Source: Mesorhizobium wenxiniae
GTDB lineage: Bacteria; Pseudomonadota; Alphaproteobacteria; Rhizobiales; Rhizobiaceae
NCBI RefSeq assembly: GCF_002284535.1
Contig: NZ_NPKH01000034.1
Coordinates: 124,001 to 188,000 of the forward strand
DNA length: 64,000 nt
Direction of reading: 5' to 3'
Shown here: positions 8,748-16,427 of the stretch, piece after piece
Layout of the letters: each line of letters starts with the position of its first letter
How positions within the stretch are numbered: the first letter of the stretch is position 1
Translations under genes and position numbers: made by a program
The notes under the pieces: generated by a model
What the model was told of the DNA's origin: nothing
What the model saw: only the letters and a program-made list of their open reading frames with translations
Databases searched by the model: none

Positions 8748-10332
8748 CGCCGTTCCCTCATCGCGCTCGAACGCCGGTGCTCCCGAAAACGAACGCGTCA
8801 TCAAGCTTGCCGTGCTGGCGGTCGGCGGCCAGGGCGGCGGCGTGCTCGCCGACTGGATTACCGACGTCGCCGAACGCAATGGCTATGTCGCGCAATCGAC
8901 CTCGGTCGCCGGCGTCGCCCAGCGCACCGGCGCCACGATCTACTATGTCGAAATGTGCCGCGACACCGGCCGCCTGCCGGTCTTTGCGCTGTCGCCCTCG
9001 CAGGGCGACGTCGACATCTTGATCGCCGCCGAACTGATGGAAGCCGGCCGCGCCATCATCCGCGGCTTCGTCACGCCGGAGCGCACGACGCTGATTGCCT
9101 CGTCGCATCGCATCGCCGCGGTCTCGGAAAAGATCGAGCCCGGCGATGGCCGCGCCTCGTCCTCAAAGGTGCATGCCACGGCTGAAACGGCGGCCAAGCG
9201 CTTCATCGCCTTCGACATGGAGAAGATCGCCGCCGACAACGGCTCGATGATCTCGGCCAGCCTGCTCGGCGCGCTGGCCGGCTCCGATGCCTTGCCGTTC
9301 ACACGCGAGAGCTATGAACAGGCGATCAGTGCCGGCGGCCGCGGCGTGAAGGCCAGCCTCGCCGCCTTCGGCGCGTCCTTTGATCGCGCCCGCGGCATCG
9401 CGAGTGCGCCACCTCCAGCCGAAAAAGCGGCGGAGCCGAAAGCTGCCGAAACCGGCTCTGGCGCGGCGGCAAAGGTGAGCGGCCCGGAAAGCCTGCTGAA
9501 GGGCTGGCAGGACCTTGCGGCGCGCGTCGCTGCGCTGCCGCTTGCCCTGCGCGACATGACGTTTCGCGGTCTGAAAAAGGTCGTCGACTATCAGGACATC
9601 GCCTATGGCGGCGAGTATCTCGACCGGCTCGACCAGGCCGTCGCTCTGGACGGTGCCGAGCACGACTACGCGCTATCGATATCAGCGGCAAAGCATTTGG
9701 CCAACGCCATGTGCTACGACGACATGATCCGCGTCGCCGACCTGAAGACGCGTTCGACGCGCGACAAGCGGGTGCGCCGCGAGGTCGGTGTCAAGGAGGG
9801 AACGATCCTCCAGGTGACCGAATATTTCCATCCGCGCATCGAGGAATTCTGCGGCACGCTGCCGTCCCGCCTCGGCAGTTACATCGAGACGCGGCCGAAG
9901 CTTGCCGCCTTCCTTGACCGCCGCATCAACCATGGCCGCCGCATCCGCACCGACAGTTTCGCCGGCTTCGTCGCGCTGTGGTTCATCGGCGGCCTGCGTC
10001 GCTGGCGCCGTCGCCTGCTGCGCCACAAGGTCGAGACCGCACATCTCGAGCACTGGTATGCGCTGGCGCTCGGCCATGTCAGGGACGACTACGCACTCTC
10101 CGTCGAAATCCTCAACTGTCGCCGCCTGATCAAGGGCTACAGCGACACCCATGCCCGCGCCCAGTCGAAATTCGACCGCGTGCTGTCGGCACTCGATCTG
10201 CTCAAGGGCCGCGCCGACGCCGCCGACTGGATCCGCCGCTTGCGCGAAGCCGCGTTGAAGGACGAGAAGGGCGAGATGCTCGACGGCGCGCTGAAAACTG
10301 TGGCGTCGTTGGGCTCGGATCTGGCAAATTGA
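8740..10332 (+). CDS. iorB: Indolepyruvate oxidoreductase beta-type subunit with long C-terminal extension
   Basis: A 530-residue protein. Roughly the first 210 residues form the pyruvate:ferredoxin oxidoreductase gamma-type domain (GGQGGGVLADWI near residues 28-39, then TSVAGVAQRTGATIYYVEM). An Ala/Glu-rich linker follows near residue 225. The last 300 residues form an Arg-rich globular domain of the kind usually seen in the large fused indolepyruvate oxidoreductases of aerobic bacteria. Classical archaeal IorB is only about 200 residues, so this is the aerobic-type architecture. The start lies inside the end of iorA (8-base overlap). The 3' end overlaps an opposing methyltransferase reading frame by 131 bases. 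Confidence 0.85.
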   Translation: MLDAVPSSRSNAGAPENERVIKLAVLAVGGQGGGVLADWITDVAERNGYVAQSTSVAGVAQRTGATIYYVEMCRDTGRLPVFALSPSQGDVDILIAAELMEAGRAIIRGFVTPERTTLIASSHRIAAVSEKIEPGDGRASSSKVHATAETAAKRFIAFDMEKIAADNGSMISASLLGALAGSDALPFTRESYEQAISAGGRGVKASLAAFGASFDRARGIASAPPPAEKAAEPKAAETGSGAAAKVSGPESLLKGWQDLAARVAALPLALRDMTFRGLKKVVDYQDIAYGGEYLDRLDQAVALDGAEHDYALSISAAKHLANAMCYDDMIRVADLKTRSTRDKRVRREVGVKEGTILQVTEYFHPRIEEFCGTLPSRLGSYIETRPKLAAFLDRRINHGRRIRTDSFAGFVALWFIGGLRRWRRRLLRHKVETAHLEHWYALALGHVRDDYALSVEILNCRRLIKGYSDTHARAQSKFDRVLSALDLLKGRADAADWIRRLREAALKDEKGEMLDGALKTVASLGSDLAN

Positions 10333-11251
10333 AGCGCGTGCCTGCCTCAAGGAATTCATGTCTGATTTGCAATTCCACGACGTGTTTCTTTCGTCTCTCA
10401 GAATTCCGCATTTTGAGAGAGTGGAATTCCACATATGCGGCATAAAGATCGCGATGGACTCCGGACCTGATCAAGTCATCAAGGATCTCGTACTCTGCCC
10501 CTTCTACATCGAGTTTGAGAACGACCACGTCGTACAGCTCATGCTTCGCTCGGATCATCTGTGACAGCGAAAACGTTTCGACAAGGTCCGGGGCAAATCG
10601 CAGCGATTGATACAAGCTTTCGTTGTGGTCAGGGACGATCGAGCAACTTTGGTGGGTGGGCTCCGACCGGCCCGGAGGGGGACCAAATAATTCGGCGTAG
10701 CCATCTTTCACGCTTGCCGCCTTGCCGATGATCTCCATAGTCGCCTTTTCTGATCGCAAAGCATAAAGGTGCGCCAGGCAATTCTTGTTGGGCTCGACCA
10801 GAACGAAGTCGTAGCGGTCGGGTGTGTAGTACCGGGAAAAGTATTTGTACCCCTGACCGATGTTCGAACCACAATCGATAAACAATCCGCGACTTCGCCT
10901 TGCTGCCTTGAGCTTGGACAATGCCTGCCTTGCGTCCGTCGCAACGCGACGACGGAGCCATCGCGACCTAAAGGGTTCGCTCAGCGACAAGGCCGACAGT
11001 TGGAGGAACCGCCCAAGCCCCTCGGTTCTCAAGACGTCTGTTGCTTTCTGGGTCTTTTTAGTGAGCTTTGTTGCCAATTGGGCCGTCGGCCCCCGTAGCG
11101 GCAATGAACATCCTCGGCCTCCTGCCCCCGCCCGGGTGGACCGTTCAGTTCCGATAGGGGCTTGAACCTCGCACGGAGCTTCCGATCCCGCAGCGCCATT
11201 GGAAAACGAACACGGCAAAGTACGCTTAAATCTGGGCCTGTCTTCGTCCAT
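10202..11251 (-). CDS. FkbM-family SAM-dependent methyltransferase
   Basis: The open frame encodes 349 residues. The methyltransferase core is clear: FIDCGSNIGQGYKYFSRYY (SAM-binding loop) near residues 121-139, VLVEPNKNCL (motif II) and the family signature VLKLDVEGAEYEIL in the second half. The first ~58 residues look non-native and there is no good ribosome site at the ATG. A TTG at 11077 (LATKLTKKTQ) is an alternative start. The final ~45 residues are Arg/Ser-rich and lie antisense to the end of iorB, suggesting that the original stop codon was lost or the gene was joined to foreign DNA. FkbM enzymes O-methylate sugars or small metabolites. The acceptor here is unknown. Confidence 0.6.
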   Translation of the reverse strand: MDEDRPRFKRTLPCSFSNGAAGSEAPCEVQAPIGTERSTRAGAGGRGCSLPLRGPTAQLATKLTKKTQKATDVLRTEGLGRFLQLSALSLSEPFRSRWLRRRVATDARQALSKLKAARRSRGLFIDCGSNIGQGYKYFSRYYTPDRYDFVLVEPNKNCLAHLYALRSEKATMEIIGKAASVKDGYAELFGPPPGRSEPTHQSCSIVPDHNESLYQSLRFAPDLVETFSLSQMIRAKHELYDVVVLKLDVEGAEYEILDDLIRSGVHRDLYAAYVEFHSLKMRNSERRKKHVVELQIRHEFLEAGTRFNLPDPSPTTPQFSARRRASRPSRPSTRLRASGGSSRRRRRGP

Positions 11252-11520
11252 TCGAGGGATGCCCTTTCTGGACGATCACATTGACACACGGAGCGGTTCC
11301 GGGGGGTTGACCGCACGCAACAGCGTTGTGGCGAGGTCCAGAAAGGAGATGACGGCGTCGCATCAATGGAGAGTGGCTTGATGGGGCCGGCCAGACGTAA
11401 GGTGGACTAACCGGCAGAGAGGAAGAAGCCTGACACGAATGGCGCCATTTGTGCCTCGGAACGCGTCTTGATGGAAAGGCTTTGAGCTTGCGGGCAGTGC
11501 ACCTAAGCCTATGAAACAAC
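11252..11520. other. Intergenic stretch with no recognised gene
   Basis: I find no credible coding region or known repeat here. Open frames that cross it have no family resemblance and no ribosome sites. It joins an FkbM gene with an atypical start to a degenerate tRNA copy, so it may be scar DNA. Confidence 0.4.
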
Positions 11521-11595
11521 TGGTGCCGCTTGCGTGACTCGAACACCTGACCCCATCATTACGAATGATGTGCTCTACCAACGGAGCTAAAGCGC
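11521..11595 (-). pseudogene. Degenerate tRNA-Thr(CGU) copy
   Basis: Read on the minus strand this is a near-copy of the intact tRNA-Thr at 26375-26450, including the identical anticodon arm with CGT and the encoded CCA end. It has one deleted base in the 5' acceptor strand, leaving a G-G clash at position 2 of the acceptor stem, and two changes in the 3' T-stem strand that break two T-stem pairs. Similarity continues about 45 bases upstream of the tRNA 5' end, so the unit copied was larger than the tRNA. A functional tRNA seems unlikely. Confidence 0.7.
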
Positions 11596-11640
11596 CCGGG
11601 AAGCCAAGTCTTCCCAGATGCGCTGGTGATAGACGCAACG

Positions 11641-12177
11641 CTACGGAATGCAGTGCTTCTCGATGTCGCGCGCCGTGAACTCTGCTGCGCGTCGCCACGC
11701 TTCGTCGGTATCCCCGCGGTAGGTCAGGTATCGATCGCAGACAGGTTTGTTGTCGTTCAAATCCAGCACTGCGAACTTCACCCAGCCAACTAGCGTGCTC
11801 ATCTTGTGCACCTGACCGATCAGGAGATATTTCGCGCTGACTGTTCTTGCCCGCTTCGAGAGATCGACAAGGCCGGGATCCCTAATGGTGCACTGTTCCG
11901 TCTGGCAGGGCAGCGCGACGAGGTCGATCTTCTGGTTGCCCGAAAGACCATCATGCAACGCAACGCCAAATGCCTTCAGTCGCGCCTCGTGTTCGGCGGT
12001 CTGGTCCCTGACTTCGCCTGATGTATCCTTGAACTCGAAATCCGCGACGGCAAGGATCGTGGGCTCGGCATCGGCAAAGGCGGCCGACGCAAGCACGCCA
12101 GCGCCGATCAGCGCCAGGAAAAATCGACCGCACTCAAAAAGTCGAAATCGAACCTCTGCGCATTGCACCTTGAGCAT
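11641..12177 (-). CDS. Secreted protein of the DUF2380/DUF3280 type
   Basis: A 178-residue protein with an N-terminal hydrophobic export signal (FLALIGAGVLASAAFA, cleaved near residue 35). The mature part begins EPTILAVADFEFKDTSGE, followed by a short Cys-containing segment (PCQTEQC) and KYLLIGQVHKMSTLVGWVKFAVLD. This arrangement resembles a small periplasmic family of unknown function (DUF2380/DUF3280). That match is from memory and moderate. Cysteines near residues 105-110 and at both ends could form disulfides. The function is unknown. It is transcribed as a single gene, with the small secreted protein at 12305 upstream on the same strand after a 127-base gap. Confidence 0.65.
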   Translation of the reverse strand: MLKVQCAEVRFRLFECGRFFLALIGAGVLASAAFADAEPTILAVADFEFKDTSGEVRDQTAEHEARLKAFGVALHDGLSGNQKIDLVALPCQTEQCTIRDPGLVDLSKRARTVSAKYLLIGQVHKMSTLVGWVKFAVLDLNDNKPVCDRYLTYRGDTDEAWRRAAEFTARDIEKHCIP

Positions 12178-12304
12178 CTAGTTCTCCGAGGTTGGGACGA
12201 TAGTCATCCCTTTGGCGGTGCCGATTGTCTCGTTGCGTTGTTGGAAGAGGCGGAAAGCAAGCGCAAGGCTATCCAGTTACGTCGCAACGTCAACTTTCCG
12301 CCCG

Positions 12305-12631
12305 TTACTGGGTGGACTCCACCTTGGCGACAACGAGCTTGCCTTGGGCGCGCGAGATTTCGAGTGCCTGGCCGGCCCCTGCCAACTCGCCCGGGACCGA
12401 GATCACGAACGCCTGGCCCTCGGTGAGGGTCGCGACGAAGCGTACTGGCAAACTTTCTTCGCCCGCCGCCATCGTGGTGACCACCCGGTAGCCGTCAGCC
12501 GCCTCCGTGTAGTAGACGACGCCGTGAAAGTTGCCGAGATCGACGCTCCCACCCTGACGGGCCGTGAGTTCGCCGGCAGAAGCGGAACCTGCCACAACGC
12601 AAAGCGCTGCAAGAGCTGTGTATCTGAACAT
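12305..12631 (-). CDS. Small secreted hypothetical protein
   Basis: A 108-residue protein with a clean Sec signal (MFRYTALAALCVVAGSASAG, cleavage after residue 19). The mature domain of about 88 residues is beta-rich (VDLGNFHGVVYYTEAADGY, VVTTMAAGEESLPVRF, FVISVPGELAGAGQALEI). AGGAGA lies just ahead of the ATG on the minus strand. I do not recognise a characterised family. The pattern is that of a compact periplasmic beta protein common in rhizobia. Confidence 0.75.
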   Translation of the reverse strand: MFRYTALAALCVVAGSASAGELTARQGGSVDLGNFHGVVYYTEAADGYRVVTTMAAGEESLPVRFVATLTEGQAFVISVPGELAGAGQALEISRAQGKLVVAKVESTQ

Positions 12632-12697
12632 CGTTTTCTCCTCTATTTATGATTTGCCGTTCGGCTGGATGGTCGCCTTCGGCTGCATCCAATAAAA

Positions 12698-13123
12698 TCA
12701 CGCTGCGAGCTGATCCTCGCGGGCAGCCGCGATCATCACATTCGCGAGCAATCCGTAGGCTGCCTCCCAAGCGTCGCGGACAGGCGGTGTAAAAGCCGGA
12801 CCGAGGCCGACTGCCAGCGTCTCGATGAGCGCTTGCCCGACGATCGGGTAATGACGCTCCTCGACGCCGTAGGTCACGTGACGCTTGGCGAGCACGCGCA
12901 CCGTCGGGAGGATGGTGTCGGCACGGTCCAATCCGTGCGCGACGAAGCCCAGGCTCGCCATCAGCTTGGCGCCTTGCTTGGTCATGTCTCTCACCGGAAA
13001 CAGCGCGCGAAGGTCCGCGTCGATCGCGAACAGGCGGTCATAGAACAGCGCGGCGGCGGCCACGCGAATCGGCACGACCTCGCGAAAACTGTCCTGGACA
13101 AGTCTGATCTGGTCGGGTGTCAT
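12698..13123 (-). CDS. Single-domain globin (bacterial haemoglobin-like)
   Basis: A 141-residue globin resembling Vitreoscilla-type haemoglobin without a reductase domain. The proximal haem ligand is likely H82 (KRHVTYGV), the CD-corner Phe is F42 (LFPV), and a distal-side Gln lies near residue 50 (DMTKQGAKL). The ATG at 13123 was chosen because AGGAGC lies about 8 bases upstream and family length fits. An upstream in-frame Met would add 15 unrelated residues. Such globins bind oxygen or nitric oxide and aid microaerobic respiration or NO detoxification. No NO-responsive regulator is adjacent. It is probably expressed alone or with the small secreted genes downstream. Confidence 0.88.
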   Translation of the reverse strand: MTPDQIRLVQDSFREVVPIRVAAAALFYDRLFAIDADLRALFPVRDMTKQGAKLMASLGFVAHGLDRADTILPTVRVLAKRHVTYGVEERHYPIVGQALIETLAVGLGPAFTPPVRDAWEAAYGLLANVMIAAAREDQLAA

Positions 13124-13427
13124 CGGCGACGCTCCTGCGTTCCTGGCTTGGGGTGACCATCGCCCCAAAGCGTTTCGCGTGCATGTCGCCTGCGCGCAGA
13201 TGTGTTTCAGTTGTGTCTCGATAGTTTTTCAGTTCGCGCTCATTTGGCTTCTTTTTAGGTAGATCGTACTGAGGGTGCACGGGCCCCGTGCTCATCTCGC
13301 TTGATCCGGACCTGGTCATAGTTGAAAACCTAGGCGCGCGCGCCAGCTTGGAACTGCATCGGCAGTCGGTCATTATATCGGGGAGCCGGCTGCTCCTCCC
13401 CTATGCCCCCGTTCGGATGGAGAAATC

Positions 13428-14555
13428 ATGCTGCGGATATTCATTGCTTCGTCTTTTCTTCTTGCCTTCGGTGCGCCCTCGACCACGCTCGCGCAGGACG
13501 GCAGCATCGAGAGCGAGACCGGCCGCATTGCGGTCGAGACCTTTGCCGAAGGGCTCGAACATCCCTGGGGCGCGACCTACCTGCCCGACGGCGCAATGCT
13601 GGTCACCGAGCGTCCGGGGCGCCTGCGGCTCGTCTCGACCGAGGGGGCCGTTTCCGATCCGATCGACGGTGTCCCGGACGTCCTCGCCAGCGGACAAGGC
13701 GGTCTGCTGGATGTGGCGCTCGATCCGGACTTTGCCAACAACCGGACGGTTTATCTCTCCTACTCGGAGGAACGCGGCGGCGGCGCGGCCACCTCCGTCG
13801 GCCGTGGACGTCTGGATAAGAACGGCAGCGCGCTTTCGAACTTCGAAGTGATCTTCCGGCAGGAACCAGCCGTGTCCAGCCGGCACCACTACGGCTCCCG
13901 CCTGGTATTCGCGCCGGACGGCAAGCTCTTCGTCACGCTCGGCGATCGCGGCAAGGCGCAACAGGCGCAGGACGCGAACAATCATCTCGGCACGGTCGTC
14001 CGCATCAATCCCGATGGTTCTGTGCCTGACGACAATCCTTTCGTCGGCAAGGACGGCGCCGATGAGATATGGTCCTACGGGCACCGCAATGTGCAAAGCG
14101 CTTCGATCCATCCCGAAACCCGCGTGCTCTGGACGGCGGAAATGGGACCGCGCGGCGGCGATGAGCTGAACATTCCGGAAGCAGGCAGGAATCACGGCTG
14201 GCCTGTGGTTAGCTGGGGCCGACATTATTCGGGCGAACGCATCCCCGATCCTTCCACGCGCCCGGAGTTTGCCGACTCCATCCATAGCTGGACGCCGGTC
14301 ATCTCGCCTTCCGGCATGACCTTCTACACCGGCGACATGTTTGCCGATTGGCGAGGCGACCTCCTGATTGGCGGACTTTCGGCGGAAGGCATCGTTCGTG
14401 TCAGGATCGATGGAAAGCAGGTCGCCGGCGAGGAAGTCCTCGCTCTCGGCAGGCGTATCCGAGACGTGGTGCAGGCTCCCGACGGCGCGGTAATGGCGTT
14501 GACCGACGAGCCAGCGGGAAGGATATTGCGACTGGCGCCGGCAGCGTCGCAGTGA
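13428..14555 (+). CDS. PQQ-type sugar (glucose/sorbosone) dehydrogenase family protein
   Basis: A 375-residue periplasmic beta-propeller enzyme. The signal peptide is residues 1-22 (ending TTLAQ). Family landmarks are the HPWGATYLPDGAMLVTERPG segment near residues 45-64, QGGLLDVALDPDF, SRHHYGSRLVFAPDGKLFVTLGDRG in the middle, IWSYGHRN, and WTAEMGPRGGDELN. These are conserved in soluble aldose dehydrogenases of the YliI/Asd type, which oxidise sugars with pyrroloquinoline quinone. Catalytic His and Arg positions appear intact (GYRN/GHRN motif). No PQQ synthesis genes are in the window. Transcribed alone, divergent from the globin gene. Confidence 0.88.
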   Translation: MLRIFIASSFLLAFGAPSTTLAQDGSIESETGRIAVETFAEGLEHPWGATYLPDGAMLVTERPGRLRLVSTEGAVSDPIDGVPDVLASGQGGLLDVALDPDFANNRTVYLSYSEERGGGAATSVGRGRLDKNGSALSNFEVIFRQEPAVSSRHHYGSRLVFAPDGKLFVTLGDRGKAQQAQDANNHLGTVVRINPDGSVPDDNPFVGKDGADEIWSYGHRNVQSASIHPETRVLWTAEMGPRGGDELNIPEAGRNHGWPVVSWGRHYSGERIPDPSTRPEFADSIHSWTPVISPSGMTFYTGDMFADWRGDLLIGGLSAEGIVRVRIDGKQVAGEEVLALGRRIRDVVQAPDGAVMALTDEPAGRILRLAPAASQ

Positions 14556-15460
14556 GCCCATGCGGCGCGACAGACGTGATTTTCTGAAACGTTGGGGTTG
14601 ATCGCGCTGTGACATCCAACGTCTTGGAGGCCCGCTCTATCTAAAGTGATCGAGTTAAGGACGGTCGTCGCGGAATACTTCAGACACGACGTGGGCAACT
14701 TTCGTAGAGCAGCGCCAAATTAAAAGCAAAATCATTACCATCGAAAGCACGGAACAGAGAATAGCAAAAAGAGTCCTAGTACAGCTAGAAAATGGTCCGA
14801 TGCTATCGTTAGTCTTCTCTAGTCCGAAAACAATTTCGAATACGATATTTCCAATCTAATAGAATTAATGTTGAAAGAGCAAGATGAGGATCGCACACGT
14901 AAATACAATTAAGAATATGGCGACGGAAAGAGTACGTTCCAACTTGTCACCATAACCTACAAGATCGGTTCGCCATGCCCAGATATCCAACTGCATGTTC
15001 CGTGTAGTCGAAACAGCCTGCACGCCGAGATAAAATGCCAGAAAGTCCTGCGACCGGCCGCGATGTAGACGCCGGTGCCGGCGCGCTAGGTCTTGAAGAG
15101 GCCGATCACCGGAACTGGGACCCGGGCGCTCACGGTAGCGACGCCATCGCAGATTAGATGGCGAAGCATTTCACAGAGGCCTGATGAACTCGTTCCTGAA
15201 AACTACCGATTGCTTCTGGCCGCATTGACCGTTTGGGTTAACCAACAACGTAACGACGTGCCGGAAACGTCGAGCCAAGTGAATTTCGACCCAAAAGTAA
15301 ATGGCGCTCACTCAAATTGCGGAAAAAGGTCCAAGGGTTCGGTAACCAGACGCAACGATAGCTCCAATTCGAATAAGCGAAGTTTCTAATTGTTCAGAAT
15401 CGCCCGGTAGCGTCCGGCCAAAGACAAAAGACAAGGAGGGTGCATTTTGAGGTATCGGGT
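14556..15460. other. AT-richer non-coding stretch upstream of the pilus genes
   Basis: About 900 bases with visibly lower GC than either flank, especially 14700-15000. No gene is convincing. A minus-strand frame at 14865-14996 would encode a 43-residue peptide with a C-terminal membrane helix, and its frame stays open upstream, so it may be the tail of a lost membrane protein. The region should carry the promoter for the cpaB-tadC operon. There is no Flp-pilin-like short ORF (no GATAIEYG-type motif). Confidence 0.45.
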
Positions 15461-16387
15461 GTGAAGGGCAAAGCCATTACAATGATCGGCATCGCCGCGG
15501 TGTTCGGCGCGGCCTCGATCTTTGCCGCCGATCTCTGGATTAAGAGCGAAGCAAACGCTCGTGCCGGAGGGATTTCGCTCGCAGTTCCGACACCCGCGCC
15601 GCCGGCGACGCAGTTTCAGACGATCGTCGTCGCCAGGGCGCCGCTGCGCTTCGGCATGGCGCTAGAGCGAACGCAACTGGCGGAAATTCCGTGGCCGAAG
15701 GATTCGCTTCCGCAGGGCGCCTTCACGACGATCAACGAAGCTTTGGCCGAGGGAAGTCGTGTCGTGCTTTCACCCCTCGAGATCAACGAGCCGCTTTTGC
15801 TTGCAAAACTGTCGGGTCCCAATGGGCGCGCGACGCTGTCGAACCTGCTTTCGCCCGGCATGCGGGCGGTGACAATCCGCACCGACGAAATAGCCGGCGT
15901 CGGCGGCTTCGTTATGCCCGGCGACCATGTCGACGTGGTGCTGACGCGCGACGCCGGCGCCATCACCGAAGTCGCGAAAAATGCCGAAGGCGCGGCCGGT
16001 TCGACGCTGACCAGCGAGATCGTGGTCGAGAGCGCCAAGGTGCTGACCGTCGGCCAGGGCGCCGACGAGCGGCAGATCAGTCCGCAGATCGCTAATTCTG
16101 TGACCATCGAGGTCAATGCCGAGGGCGCGCAGAAGGTGGCGCTGGCCCGCACGGTGGGCACGCTGTCGCTGTCACTGCGCGCCTCAAGCGAAGGCGGTGA
16201 TTCGACAGACGGTTTGACGACCATCTCTTCATTCGGCGGCTCGGTGGCGGCCGGCGCGTCGGATGCTGCGGGCGCAGTCATCGAGGCAATCGCCGCAGAG
16301 GAGCCGGAAGCGCAAAAATTCAAGACCGTGATTGTGACGCGCGGCACCAACCCGCAATCCTATCAGGTTGTTGCGCCGGACAAGTGA
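15461..16387 (+). CDS. cpaB: Flp pilus assembly protein CpaB (RcpC)
   Basis: A 308-residue (from GTG 15461) membrane-anchored periplasmic protein. The N-terminal helix (MIGIAAVFGAASIFAADLWI) is followed by a Pro-rich hinge, the SAF domain (VVARAPLRFGMALERTQLAEI) and the RcpC/CpaB core (RAVTIRTDEIAGVGGFVMPGDHVDVVLTRD). Two GTG starts are possible. The one at 15440 sits directly on AAGGAGGG and would be too close, while 15461 matches where homologues begin but is about 21 bases away, so the start is uncertain. CpaB helps gate the secretin of the Tad pilus. First gene of the pilus operon. Confidence 0.88.
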   Translation: MKGKAITMIGIAAVFGAASIFAADLWIKSEANARAGGISLAVPTPAPPATQFQTIVVARAPLRFGMALERTQLAEIPWPKDSLPQGAFTTINEALAEGSRVVLSPLEINEPLLLAKLSGPNGRATLSNLLSPGMRAVTIRTDEIAGVGGFVMPGDHVDVVLTRDAGAITEVAKNAEGAAGSTLTSEIVVESAKVLTVGQGADERQISPQIANSVTIEVNAEGAQKVALARTVGTLSLSLRASSEGGDSTDGLTTISSFGGSVAAGASDAAGAVIEAIAAEEPEAQKFKTVIVTRGTNPQSYQVVAPDK

Positions 16388-16427
16388 CACGACACCGGCA
16401 GGGGTGCCGGATTTTTGGGGACAGGCA

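Noticed and set aside
11226..11546. Minus-strand 106-codon frame as a possible transposase fragment
   Set aside because: No transposase motif such as DDE residues or a helix-turn-helix is visible, and no terminal repeats flank it.
13038..13373. Minus-strand open frame of 111 codons upstream of the globin gene
   Set aside because: It overlaps the globin gene in another frame and shows no signal peptide, motif or ribosome site.
15093..15389. 98-codon plus-strand frame ahead of cpaB as a possible Flp pilin
   Set aside because: It lacks a hydrophobic pilin helix and the GATAIEYG-type cleavage motif, and its composition is non-coding.
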